DNA of 64,000 bases from Bacillus sp. (in: firmicutes). GTDB lineage: Bacteria; Bacillota; Bacilli; Bacillales; Cytobacillaceae. A model generated the notes under the pieces. The model saw nothing but the letters and a program-made list of their open reading frames with translations, made no database searches and was not told the origin of the DNA. This document shows, piece after piece, positions 8,163 to 16,584 of the stretch (position 1 is the stretch's first letter; the number at the start of each line of letters is the position of its first letter). A program made the translations under genes and the position numbers. The stretch is from positions 1 to 64,000 of the forward strand of contig JAPSKD010000001.1 of NCBI GenBank assembly GCA_031177865.1. Direction: 5' to 3'.

Positions 8163-9489
8163 ATGTTTCAAGAACCGACGTTGTGGGGGTTACTCCCCCT
8201 TATTATCTTTGTTTTATTAGCATTTAGAAATAAACATCCAGTAGTAGCCATTGCTATTGCAATAATTGTTGGCGCTATTATGGCGAGAAGGATTAGTTGG
8301 TGTAGGATCTTCTATTCGAGAAGGGTTGAGCTCCTTCTTAGGTTACATTGGGTTATTAATTATGGCTGGTGCGGGTTTAGGGAAAATAGCGGAAAAAACC
8401 GGTGCAGCAGGAAACCTTGTTCGATTTATCATGGTAAAATTTAAAATAAATACACCTTCTAAGGCTATTATCGGAACAATGTTTTGTTCGATGTTACTTA
8501 GTGGACTTCTAGGAACCCTGGCAGGAGCCAACGCAGTATTAGCTCCAGTAATTATTCCTATTGTTGCGGCAGCAGGATTATCACCAAGTGTTTTAGCAAT
8601 CATATTTCAGGGTGCTGGTACTACGGGACTTTTCTTAGGTCCTTTTACACCTCCAATGGTAACGCTAATGGAGTTAACTGGACTTTCGTATACACAGATA
8701 TTAATTTCTGCTAGTATCCCACTTGCAGTAATTGTATGGATTACTACCTACTTTTTTTCAAAGAAAGTATTGTCAAAAACATTACTTGAACATGCTTATA
8801 CAGCAGAAGATATTATTGACATGGAAAATAGTGATGATGGCATACCAGATAAAGACAGGGAAACAAAGAAGAAAACATCTTTACAAGCTACATGGGCCTT
8901 CTTAATCACCCTTTTTGGTCTTATTGGATATGGAGTAATTATTGAGGGTGGATCAACTTTTGCAATTATAATCATTTTAATTACTTCAATCGTCACAGGG
9001 TTAGCAGGAAGATTATCATTAAACGAAATGGTCGAAACCTTTTTTGAAGGTGCAAAACCACTAGTATGGTTGTTCTTCCAGTTTGTATTATTCACACCAT
9101 TTATATATTATATTGAAAAACTTGGTGGATTCGAAGCATTAGCAAACTTATTAATGCCATTTGTAGAAAGTGGAGGAAAAGCAGCATTATTAAACATGAT
9201 TACTGTATTGGGAGTAGCTGGAATTCCAGGTGCCTCAGTTGCGCAGATGACTATTTTAAATGAAATGTTTATTGGAGTCATCAGTGGCGTAGGAATCCCG
9301 ATTACTGTGTGGGTTATGGTATTACTAGTTGGATCTCAAATGACCGAATATCTTTACCCAGTTGGTGATACGTTAGGTGCAATGGGAATAGCTAGATCAA
9401 GAGATTTAAAGAGTATGATTATTTTTGGTATCGTAGCAACTGTAATGGCAGTATTAATGGTTTTTGTTTATACAATAATAATCATTTAA
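8163..9489 (+). pseudogene. Frameshifted multi-pass transporter, NhaC/DcuC-like ion-transporter type
   Basis: The intact product would be about 440 residues with 10-12 transmembrane helices. The N-terminus (MFQEPTLWGLLPLIIFVLL, then VVAIAIAIIVGAIM) is read from ATG 8163, behind a perfect AGGAGGTAA. The rest (EGLVGVGSSIREGLSSFLGY to VFVYTIIII) is read one base further, from about 8285 to 9489. The shift falls near 8281-8292 (ATGGCGAGAAGG), where one base must be skipped, so the gene has gained one base or lost two. The second part contains an in-frame TTG at 8266 without a ribosome binding site. The topology and the GSQMTEYLYPVGDTLG segment suggest the ion-transporter superfamily. Its place between two carbamoylase paralogues suggests uptake of their substrate. 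A sequencing error would look the same. Confidence 0.7.
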
Positions 9490-9525
9490 TTAAAAATATT
9501 TATACAATGGAGGGATGGAAAAACG

Positions 9526-10764
9526 ATGAATAAAACAGACTTAAATCCAACTATAAATCTTTCACGGTTAAAATCCACTTTTGATGTGAGCAATAATATA
9601 GGGGCAACTAAAAATGGCGGAATAAATAGGTTAACACTCACAAAAGAAGATAAAGAAATGAGAGATATTTTTGTTAAATGGTTAAAGGACGCAGGTTTAA
9701 CGGTTCGAATAGATGATTTCGGAAATATTTATGGACGTAGAGAAGGGAAAAATAAAGATGCTGGTGCTGTAATGATAGGTTCACATTTAGATACAATGCC
9801 TATGGCAGGTCGTTACGATGGTATTTTAGGAGTTTTAGCGGCTCTTGAAGTGGTTCGTACACTAAACGATTTTAACATAGAAACAGAACTCCCAATAGAT
9901 GTTGTTAACTTTACAAATGAAGAAGGCGAAAGATTTAAGCCGAACATGCTTGGTTCTGGAGGAATTACTGGTAAGCATGAAAAGGAATTTATATATAATA
10001 TTAAAGATTATGAGGGAAAGACCTTTTTAGAAAGTTTAAAAGAAATAGGTTATTTAGGAACTGAAGATAGCAGAGCGAAAAATGTTGCTTATTTTATTGA
10101 ATTGCATATAGAACAAGGCCCTTTTCTAGAATCAAATAATAAAACTATAGGAGTGGTAAATGGAGTAAAAGGTAGTGCCCGATTTAAATTGTCAATAAAG
10201 GGAGTATCCGGTCATGGGGCTTTCCCCAATGATTATAGAAAAGACGCACTTATCGCTGCATCTGAAATTGCTTAAGTTATTGATAAACAACCAGATCTTT
10301 TTCCTGATAACCTAACTACGTCAATTGGAGTTTTTGAAGTACAACCTTCTATACAAAGTCAAACTGCTGAACATGTTGAAATGACTTTTGATGTCCGTCA
10401 TATAAATGACGAAACTAAAAGACAAGCAATAGATAATATTAAAAAAGCTATTGATGAAATAGCGAAAGAAAAAAGAGTCGAAGTTAAACTAGAACAGTAC
10501 TGGGACGCAAATGGACAGCATTTTGCAGGAAAGGTTATAGATACAGTTAAAGCTGGAGCAGAAGCTTATGGCTATTCTTATCAATTTATTACAAGTTCTC
10601 CTCTACATGATGCATCATATATCGCCGACATTGCTGAAACAGGGATGATTTTTATACCTTGTGAAAAAGGATTAAGCCACCGAGAAGAAGAATATGCATC
10701 TTATGAAGATATAGAAAAAGGTGTGAATACATTACTATATACTGTGAAATCATTAGCGAAGTAG
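9526..10764 (+). pseudogene. Second M20 carbamoylase/amidohydrolase, interrupted by an in-frame TAA (412 codons)
   Basis: It is a paralogue of the 415-aa hydrolase. It shares GATKNGGINRLTL, GSHLDTMPMAGRYDG, FTNEEGERFKPNMLGSGG, ELHIEQGPFLE and, at the end, GMIFIPCEKGLSHREEE. The frame is open from ATG 9526 to TAA 10273-10275 (after SEIA) and continues in the same frame, without any shift, to 10764 (VIDKQPDLFPDN onward). A single substitution, for example AAA to TAA, accounts for it. Unlike its upstream partner it keeps the lid-domain His (GVSGHGAFPND) and the HDASY motif, so the broken copy looks the more canonical enzyme. Termination would leave a 249-residue fragment lacking half of the catalytic domain. 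A re-start within 10381-10764 is unlikely to be functional. Confidence 0.8.
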
Positions 10765-10776
10765 AAATATTTAAAT

Positions 10777-10810
10777 ATAAAACCATTCTCTTCAAAAAGG
10801 ATGGTTTTAT
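10777..10810. terminator. Bidirectional intrinsic terminator
   Basis: ATAAAACCAT (10777-10786) and ATGGTTTTAT (10801-10810) form a perfect 10-bp stem with a 14-nt loop. It lies between the convergent broken hydrolase and the LysR gene, with A/T runs on both sides, so it can serve both. Confidence 0.75.
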
Positions 10811-10830
10811 ATTTTATAACTATTAATCTA

Positions 10831-11691
10831 TCACATATTCTCTTTGCTTTGCTCATTTAATAAGCTAATAAATACCTTCAATGCTGGCGAGACCCATTTA
10901 TTTTTATGATAGGCCAATAAAGTCGTAATGGTTCGGTCTTCTAAATGTGTTGCGTTTAATTGCCCTGCATTCACCTCGGATTTAACAGCGAATTTAGGTA
11001 GTAATGACATGCCCATACCATTAATCACTAATTGTTTTATAGCTTCAATACTGCTAAATTCAAGAACAGATTTTTTTGGAATATTATTTTGAGTCAAATA
11101 ATCCTCAAAAGTAGAACGGTAACTGCACCCCTGTTGAGTAAATAAAATTGTATTTTTGTCATTATCCCTAATTATAGGAGGCTGAATTAAGGTCATAGGT
11201 TCGTAACTTAGTGTATTAATAATTAGGTCTGAATGGTTATTACTTGGGTTTTCTAATAGAATGGCGACATCTATATCTCCACTTCTTAAGTAATTACATA
11301 GAACGTCGCCATTTGCTGCTTTTAAAGAAATATCAACTTCAGGATAAAGTTGATTATATTCCTTTATAATAGGAAGAAGTTGGTAAACTGTTAAAGATTC
11401 TGGTGCACCTATCGTCAAGTTGCCGGTAGGAATATCGTTTTCATTTTGATCTTCAGTAGATAATTCATAAATTCTTAATATTTCTGTTGCGTGAGGTAAA
11501 AAATTTTCACCTGTTTCGGTTAATACAAGTTTTTTCCCTAATTTATTAAATAAAGGGGATCCTAGCGTTTTTTCGATGGCCTGAATATGTGCCGTAATAG
11601 AGGATTGGGCATATCCTAGATGAACAGCGGCCCGTCCAAATCCTCCTAAATCAACAATTGTTTTGAAAGATTTAAGATGGCGAATTTCCAT
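10831..11691 (-). CDS. LysR-family transcriptional regulator (286 aa)
   Basis: This is a transcription factor with an N-terminal winged helix-turn-helix (MEIRHLKSFKTIVDLGGFGR, then AAVHLGYAQSSITAHIQAIE and LFNKLGKKLVLTETGE). A LysR substrate-binding domain follows from about residue 90 (GNLTIGAPESLTVYQLLPI onward) and senses a small co-inducer. I start at the ATG complementary to 11689-11691. AAAAGGAGGT sits 9 nt upstream of it, and longer reading into 11766 is not needed. The gene is divergent from the aldehyde dehydrogenase gene. A perfect palindrome between them (11729-11750) is the likely operator for autoregulation and for control of the dehydrogenase, and possibly of the hydrolase cluster. 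Confidence 0.9.
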   Translation of the reverse strand: MEIRHLKSFKTIVDLGGFGRAAVHLGYAQSSITAHIQAIEKTLGSPLFNKLGKKLVLTETGENFLPHATEILRIYELSTEDQNENDIPTGNLTIGAPESLTVYQLLPIIKEYNQLYPEVDISLKAANGDVLCNYLRSGDIDVAILLENPSNNHSDLIINTLSYEPMTLIQPPIIRDNDKNTILFTQQGCSYRSTFEDYLTQNNIPKKSVLEFSSIEAIKQLVINGMGMSLLPKFAVKSEVNAGQLNATHLEDRTITTLLAYHKNKWVSPALKVFISLLNEQSKENM

Positions 11692-11728
11692 TGACGATCG
11701 ACCTCCTTTTAACAAGATAAGGTTCAGA

Positions 11729-11750
11729 ATGATAGATTTACATCTATCAT
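11729..11750. promoter_or_regulatory. Probable LysR operator (9-bp perfect inverted repeat)
   Basis: ATGATAGAT (11729-11737) and ATCTATCAT (11742-11750) are separated by 4 nt. The site lies in the 126-nt divergent region between the LysR gene and the aldehyde dehydrogenase. A perfect dyad containing T-N11-A patterns at this position is what a LysR activator site looks like. Confidence 0.6.
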
Positions 11751-11817
11751 AATACAAAGAAAGCATTTACAACAGTAGGTGTTAAGAATTTTTAGTATTA
11801 AGAAAGAGGTGTTTTCC

Positions 11818-13245
11818 ATTAAAAAGTATTCAATGTATATAAATGGTGACTGGGTTGGGGAGCGTTTAGAGCAAATTGAAGTGATTAACCCTGCAAATGA
11901 AGAAGTGATTGCATCCGTTCCTATGGGCGGAACAAATGAGGCTGATTATGCAGTCGAAGTCGCTTTTAAGGCATTCGAAACATGGTCAAAATTTACTGCA
12001 GAAAAAAGAGGGAAACTATTGGCACGTTGGTTTTCTCTGATTGAAACAGAAGCAGAGGAAATTGCAAAAACTCTAACTTTAGAACAGGGGAAGCCGTTTA
12101 ATGAAGCTCTTAATGAAGTCCAATATGCAAACAGCTTTATTAGTTGGTACGCAGAAGAGGGAAAGCGTATATACGGGGAAACCATACCTTCATCTCATGA
12201 AAATAAGCGAATTATAGTACAAAGACAACCGGTAGGGGTTGTGGCAGCGATTACTCCATGGAATTTTCCAGCTGCGATGATTACCCGTAAAGTGGCGCCA
12301 GCTCTGGCAGCAGGATGTACAGTTGTTATTAAGCCAGCCGAATCAACACCATTAACTGCACTTAAACTAGCGGAATTAGCCGAAAAAGCAGAAATCCCCT
12401 CCGGTGTAATAAATGTTGTGACAGGTGATCCGAAAGAAATTGGAGATGCTTGGTTAAAAGATGAGCGAGTGAGGAAAATTACTTTTACTGGTTCTACAAA
12501 AGTTGGTAAATCCTTAATGCGAAGTGCTGCGGATACGGTAAAACTTATTTCCTTAGAATTAGGGGGTAATGCCCCATTCATTGTTATGGAGGATGCCGAT
12601 CTAAACAAAGCAATTAATGGAATAGTTGCTTCAAAGTTTCGGAATGCTGGGCAAACTTGTGTATGTACAAACCGAATTTATGTTCACGAATCATTGGAGC
12701 AAGCATTTACAGATAAACTAATTGAGTCTGTAAAAAGTTTAAAGGTTGGGGAAGGAATTGATTCAACTACTGACATAGGGCCCTTGATTAATCAAAGTGC
12801 TATTGAGAAGGTGCAATCATTAATAAGTAATGCTAGAGATAACGGTGGAAAGGTTCTTACAGGAGGGAGCATTCCAAATACTGCTAAAGGATTCTTTATA
12901 GAGCCAACTGTAATCACGAATGCTAATGATGAAATGCTTTGTATGAAGGAGGAAATCTTTGGTCCGATTGCATCGATTTCAACATTTCGAGATGAAGAGG
13001 AAGTTATCAGAAGGGCTAATAATACCCCATATGGTTTGGCAGCTTATTTATTCACTGAAAACTTAAGTAAAGCCATACGCATTAGTGAAAAGTTAGAATT
13101 TGGTATTGTAGGACTTAATGACGGAACGCCATCTGTTGCACAGGCACCTTTTGGTGGGTTTAAAGAGAGTGGCCTTGGACGTGAAGGTGGTCATTATGGG
13201 ATCAATGAGTTTCTGGAGGTTAAGTATATTTCGATAGGGCTTTAA
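11818..13245 (+). CDS. Aldehyde dehydrogenase, succinate-semialdehyde dehydrogenase type (475 aa)
   Basis: This is an NAD(P)-dependent aldehyde dehydrogenase, most like GabD, oxidising succinate semialdehyde or a related aldehyde to the acid. Visible features are PWNFPAAMITRKVAPALAAG with PAESTPLTAL (cofactor binding), FTGSTKVGK, the catalytic Glu in LELGGNAPF, the catalytic Cys in NAGQTCVCTNR, and the C-terminal FGGFKESGLGREGG. The start is odd. AAAGAGGTG (11803-11811) points, with 6-nt spacing, at an ATT (11818) that begins IKKYSMYINGDW, where homologues have MKKYSMYINGEW-like starts. The first ATG is 11833 and has no ribosome binding site. The frame also stays open upstream to a GTG at 11779. 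I give 11818 as the ancestral start. Translation may use ATT or may now be poor. Confidence 0.85.
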   Translation: MKKYSMYINGDWVGERLEQIEVINPANEEVIASVPMGGTNEADYAVEVAFKAFETWSKFTAEKRGKLLARWFSLIETEAEEIAKTLTLEQGKPFNEALNEVQYANSFISWYAEEGKRIYGETIPSSHENKRIIVQRQPVGVVAAITPWNFPAAMITRKVAPALAAGCTVVIKPAESTPLTALKLAELAEKAEIPSGVINVVTGDPKEIGDAWLKDERVRKITFTGSTKVGKSLMRSAADTVKLISLELGGNAPFIVMEDADLNKAINGIVASKFRNAGQTCVCTNRIYVHESLEQAFTDKLIESVKSLKVGEGIDSTTDIGPLINQSAIEKVQSLISNARDNGGKVLTGGSIPNTAKGFFIEPTVITNANDEMLCMKEEIFGPIASISTFRDEEEVIRRANNTPYGLAAYLFTENLSKAIRISEKLEFGIVGLNDGTPSVAQAPFGGFKESGLGREGGHYGINEFLEVKYISIGL

Positions 13246-13463
13246 ATAGGAAAGTTTAGCTATTTTCCACTTATCGTAAAAAATAAAATTATGGGGCTTT
13301 AAGAGTTTGTATAGCAAACCTTAGTCACTTGAAATTTTGTGGGTCGTATATTGGAAGAAATGGGTATTAGAAAGTTGCTAATTATAATTAATAAGAATAG
13401 TAATTGGATTTATTAGTTAAGAAGCAACAGGGTTGGGACTAGTATAAAAAAGGCGAGGGGTTT

Positions 13464-13781
13464 GTGCCATATAATCTTCACGATGTGAAGTGGGGGCAGG
13501 TTGACGTTGGGAATTCGAGAATAAGGGTTGTTATCGATCTTTATCCTGATAAATACACTGAAGGAGATTTAGAACAACAGCTGGATCTCTCCATAGAAGA
13601 GAAGTTTAAAAGAATAACAGATTTTTATTTTGCGAAAACAGACGAAATAGATCCTCCCTTTCATGATGCAGTCGTCATCTCACTCTACAACGATTAATTC
13701 GAAAATGATGGCTATGATTTTTCTAAATTATTTAAGTTTATAAGTAAAACATCTGAAGAAGCATATTTCAAGACGGATTAG
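13464..13781 (+). pseudogene. Small hypothetical gene interrupted by an in-frame TAA
   Basis: GTG 13464, preceded by AAAGGCGAGGGG, opens a 77-residue frame (MPYNLHDVKWGQVDVGN to DAVVISLYND) ending at TAA 13695-13697. The same frame then continues for 27 more protein-like codons (FENDGYDFSKLFKFISKTSE) to TAG 13779-13781. This looks like one gene of about 105 codons cut by a nonsense mutation. The family is not recognised. The surrounding 13246-13463 and 13782-14204 hold no other gene, only a terminator and a dispersed repeat. Confidence 0.45.
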
Positions 13782-13908
13782 CCTGAAAAACTAAGGAAAT
13801 AATCTTGGAGTCATAGGATACACAAGGATAGTTTAGGTCTAATTATCTCCTAATAATTGGCGTTCGACGGTTTCGTATATAATTCCACCATCACATAGTT
13901 ATATGAAG

Positions 13909-13947
13909 TCAACCTATCCTTATACAAAGGATCGGTTGATTTTTTTA
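13909..13947 (+). terminator. Intrinsic terminator
   Basis: TCAACCTATCCT (13909-13920) pairs with AGGATCGGTTGA (13928-13939), with one mismatch, followed by a seven-T run. It lies downstream of the broken small gene and isolates the defence island from it. Confidence 0.7.
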
Positions 13948-14120
13948 TTTTACTTTAGCAAGGTAAACTGTCACTTGTTAATGGGTGTCAGTTTTTTATT
14001 TCTAAAAAAGAAGAAATAGGTACGGATTTTAGCAATCTTGGAAATGTTTTTTTGAGTTTGTCTTCAACAAGCTAAAGCGTTAGCTATTGTTGGACAGGGA
14101 TAGAATATACTCTACTTTCA

Positions 14121-14158
14121 TTGACAATCTTCTGGGCGTCGCCGTGATCTTAACTTTT
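14121..14158. repeat. Dispersed GACAAT...GGCGTC repeat, copy 5
   Basis: TTGACAATCTTCTGGGCGTC followed by GCCGTGATCTTAACTTTT. It is a diverged member of the family at 2883, 3747, 6363 and 6559, and sits at the left edge of the defence island. Confidence 0.35.
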
Positions 14159-14204
14159 AAGGGCACTATTGTAGCTCTTAATTACGTATGATATGAACAA
14201 GGTA

Positions 14205-14213
14205 TGGTATAAT
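14205..14213 (+). promoter_or_regulatory. Candidate extended -10 promoter of the first defence operon
   Basis: TGGTATAAT at 14205-14213 is a perfect TGnTATAAT extended -10 element, 94 nt before the ATG at 14307. No good -35 hexamer lies at the right distance, as expected for an extended -10 promoter. Confidence 0.5.
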
Positions 14214-14306
14214 TTACCTATTAATGTTGCTAAAAGAACCACTTTACGTCTTTATCAGATTATTAGACGAAAATAGATGAGAATATTTAAAAGGGAGTTA
14301 ACGATT

Positions 14307-15326
14307 ATGAGCGTGTACTATCAAAATCAACGTTATTCAGAAGTTGTCTATAGTAAAGAAAGTGAATTAGAAAGGGACGTTGTCCAAAATGCAGAATTAT
14401 TTTTTGGTCAACGTTCGATTTATATTGATGCGAAGAAAAAGATTGAAGGAAAATCACTTGGGGGGAGTATACCAGATGGTTTTTTGTTTGATTTGTCGGA
14501 TTTAAACAATCCTGTTTTTTATATTGTTGAAGCTGAGTTAAGCCAACACAGTTTTTATGGGCATATTTTTCCACAAATTACAAAATTCTTTGCATTTTTT
14601 AATAATCGTAAAAGCCAGGACGAATTAATTAACAAACTATACTCTCTTGTGCAGGAGGATAAAGAAATTACGGAAAAGTTTCGAAGTCTAATAGGTAGGA
14701 AAGAGCTTTATAAATTCATGAAGGATACGGTGGAAACTAGCCGCAACATTTTGATTATTATTGATGGAGAGAAAAAAGAGTTACCGGACATCATGGAAAC
14801 CTACGGTGAATGGGGGAATACGGTAAAACTATTAATACTAAAAAAATATAGTGACGGCAAGGATACTATTTTTACACTTGATCCTGATTTTGAAAATGTT
14901 GAATACTCTGTCATGAATATTGATGAAGATGCAGACGAAGAAGTGAAGAAAGAATACACAGAAAAAATACATATGGACTATGCGATTGATAAGATTAAAA
15001 ATCTTTACCTTTCAATACGAGGGACGGTGAAAGAAACATATCCAGAAGCAGAGTTTAACGCTACGAAATATTATATAGGGTTACGAAAAGGAGAAAGTAA
15101 AAAACAGGCTATCTTTATCTTTAATAAGAGAAGTCTTCGCATTGTTTTGATGAGAGAAGAAGACCTTGTAAGACCTATGCTGCCTTCTCATCCAATCAAA
15201 TCTCTATCCGCTTCTGTACAGAAGTTCTGGAATGGGTCTTGTTGCGAAGTACAATTGTCAGATGACAAAAATATGAATGAAGTAGTAAGTTTGATCCTGG
15301 ACATGTTAGACAAGGACAATAAATAG
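14307..15326 (+). CDS. Putative DUF5655 / PD-(D/E)XK-like nuclease protein, first gene of the defence island (339 aa)
   Basis: The N-terminal half carries a pattern typical of PD-(D/E)XK enzymes: IPDGFLFDLSD (Asp) and, after a beta turn, VFYIVEAELSQHSF (Glu in a strand), near residues 55-85. The C-terminal ~100 residues (AIDKIKNLYLSIR, KYYIGLRKG, QAIFIFNKRSLRIVL) resemble the DUF5655 domain often fused to predicted nucleases. I start at ATG 14307, preceded by AAGGGAGTT. The frame extends to 14277 without a site. It lies 60 nt before the DUF6361 gene in the same direction, behind a clear promoter, and so probably begins a four-gene operon. Its role may be cleavage or sensing of foreign DNA, by inference only. 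Confidence 0.55.
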   Translation: MSVYYQNQRYSEVVYSKESELERDVVQNAELFFGQRSIYIDAKKKIEGKSLGGSIPDGFLFDLSDLNNPVFYIVEAELSQHSFYGHIFPQITKFFAFFNNRKSQDELINKLYSLVQEDKEITEKFRSLIGRKELYKFMKDTVETSRNILIIIDGEKKELPDIMETYGEWGNTVKLLILKKYSDGKDTIFTLDPDFENVEYSVMNIDEDADEEVKKEYTEKIHMDYAIDKIKNLYLSIRGTVKETYPEAEFNATKYYIGLRKGESKKQAIFIFNKRSLRIVLMREEDLVRPMLPSHPIKSLSASVQKFWNGSCCEVQLSDDKNMNEVVSLILDMLDKDNK

Positions 15327-15386
15327 TTAAGAAAATAAGAAAATAAAAGTGAATAATTAACGCTGAAAATACAGGAGGACAAGCAT

Positions 15387-16583
15387 ATGGTAAATCCTCT
15401 TCAACTTGGTTGGATTGATTACTCGAATGAACACAGAAATAAAGTGATGGCCATTCTCGATTTGCTAGCCCAAAAAGGAGCTGTAGATGAGCTTGGGATT
15501 GGAATGATTAGAGATGGTTTCTCAGATACGTTCTTTCCTGGTACATCTACCTTACAAACGAGAGCCAAATATTTTTTTATTGTACCTTACTTAGTAATGG
15601 AGCTAGAAAAAGAATCATTCTCTAGTCATAATCAATTTCTAAATAAGCTCTCTCAACAAGAATTAGATCTTATTGATTTATTAAAACAAGGCGAGGATTT
15701 AGATGGAATTATTGGAGGGAGATCAGGTAAGAAATTAAAAAGAAAGCCATCCAGTATCTATTGGAATGGTCTTAGGAAATTTGAAATATTTAAGTATGAA
15801 AATCTTACCCTCGATAACTATGCTAAATCAGTTTTTGCCATGAAAAGAAATAAGCAAGCTTTAAAATCCTTAGGTGACGAGGAGACAGATGATATTGATG
15901 CTGGAAATGAATATTATGGGACATTTTGGCATTGTCTACTACCTGATAGTGATTGGAAAGAAAATCTACAAATAAAGCTTACTCGACAAGAAGCAGAGTT
16001 TTTGAAGCAAAGAATTACCTTATCTTCTAAAACAGAACACAGCCTTTTTGCTTTTTTACTACATCAAGATCCCGAAAAACTAAAACTTGTAGAATGTTTT
16101 GAAATGATCGGGGAGATGTTTGATTTACCTGATCACATAAAAAGGATGTACCAATTAGCAAACAAATTTAATAAATTTATTTCTGGAGCCAATATACGAT
16201 ACAATGTCATCCTTTCGAAACAGGAGAATGAGCACGCCGTAGAGGAATGGGAAAAATGGCTCAGTAGTTCTTTTGTGAAAAATGAATTTTCTTCTTTTCC
16301 TTATTTAGAGGTGTTAAGCCTTCTACATATAGACAGAAGAAATATACGATTGAAGAATTTCCTCCGTGATTGGCAGAGGCTTGCAGTAGATGGTGACGTG
16401 GGTGAAATCGATAACCTATTAATTAATAGAGAAGTAGAATTAAAATCAAAGGATCGTGCCAAGTTATATAATTCGAAGGCCTTTTCTTATGATGGGAATT
16501 GGGTTGGAATCAGGTCCTTAGATTATCGCTTTCGAGTTGCGAAATCGATAATTAACGATATTTTGGACGGATTGGAGGAGTAG
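15387..16583 (+). CDS. DUF6361-family protein (398 aa)
   Basis: The N-terminus (PLQLGWIDYSNEHRNKVMAI, then GMIRDGFSDTFFPGTSTL and RAKYFFIVPYLV) is the hallmark of the DUF6361 family, whose biochemical role is unknown. There is no catalytic motif, signal peptide or membrane helix. The C-terminal half is helical with repeated Trp and acidic residues (AVEEWEKWLSSSF). The start ATG follows ACAGGAGGAC. The stop is separated by one base from the GTG of the phospholipase-D gene, so the two are translationally coupled. In this operon it is flanked by a nuclease-like gene and the PLD/helicase pair, which fits a structural or targeting subunit of a DNA-processing complex. Confidence 0.7.
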   Translation: MVNPLQLGWIDYSNEHRNKVMAILDLLAQKGAVDELGIGMIRDGFSDTFFPGTSTLQTRAKYFFIVPYLVMELEKESFSSHNQFLNKLSQQELDLIDLLKQGEDLDGIIGGRSGKKLKRKPSSIYWNGLRKFEIFKYENLTLDNYAKSVFAMKRNKQALKSLGDEETDDIDAGNEYYGTFWHCLLPDSDWKENLQIKLTRQEAEFLKQRITLSSKTEHSLFAFLLHQDPEKLKLVECFEMIGEMFDLPDHIKRMYQLANKFNKFISGANIRYNVILSKQENEHAVEEWEKWLSSSFVKNEFSSFPYLEVLSLLHIDRRNIRLKNFLRDWQRLAVDGDVGEIDNLLINREVELKSKDRAKLYNSKAFSYDGNWVGIRSLDYRFRVAKSIINDILDGLEE

Positions 16584-16584
16584 C

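Noticed and set aside
8266-8444. Two separate overlapping genes at the transporter
   Set aside because: The upstream frame carries the missing first helices of the downstream one, so a single frameshifted gene is the simpler reading. Programmed frameshifting was considered but no slippery sequence plus structure is seen.
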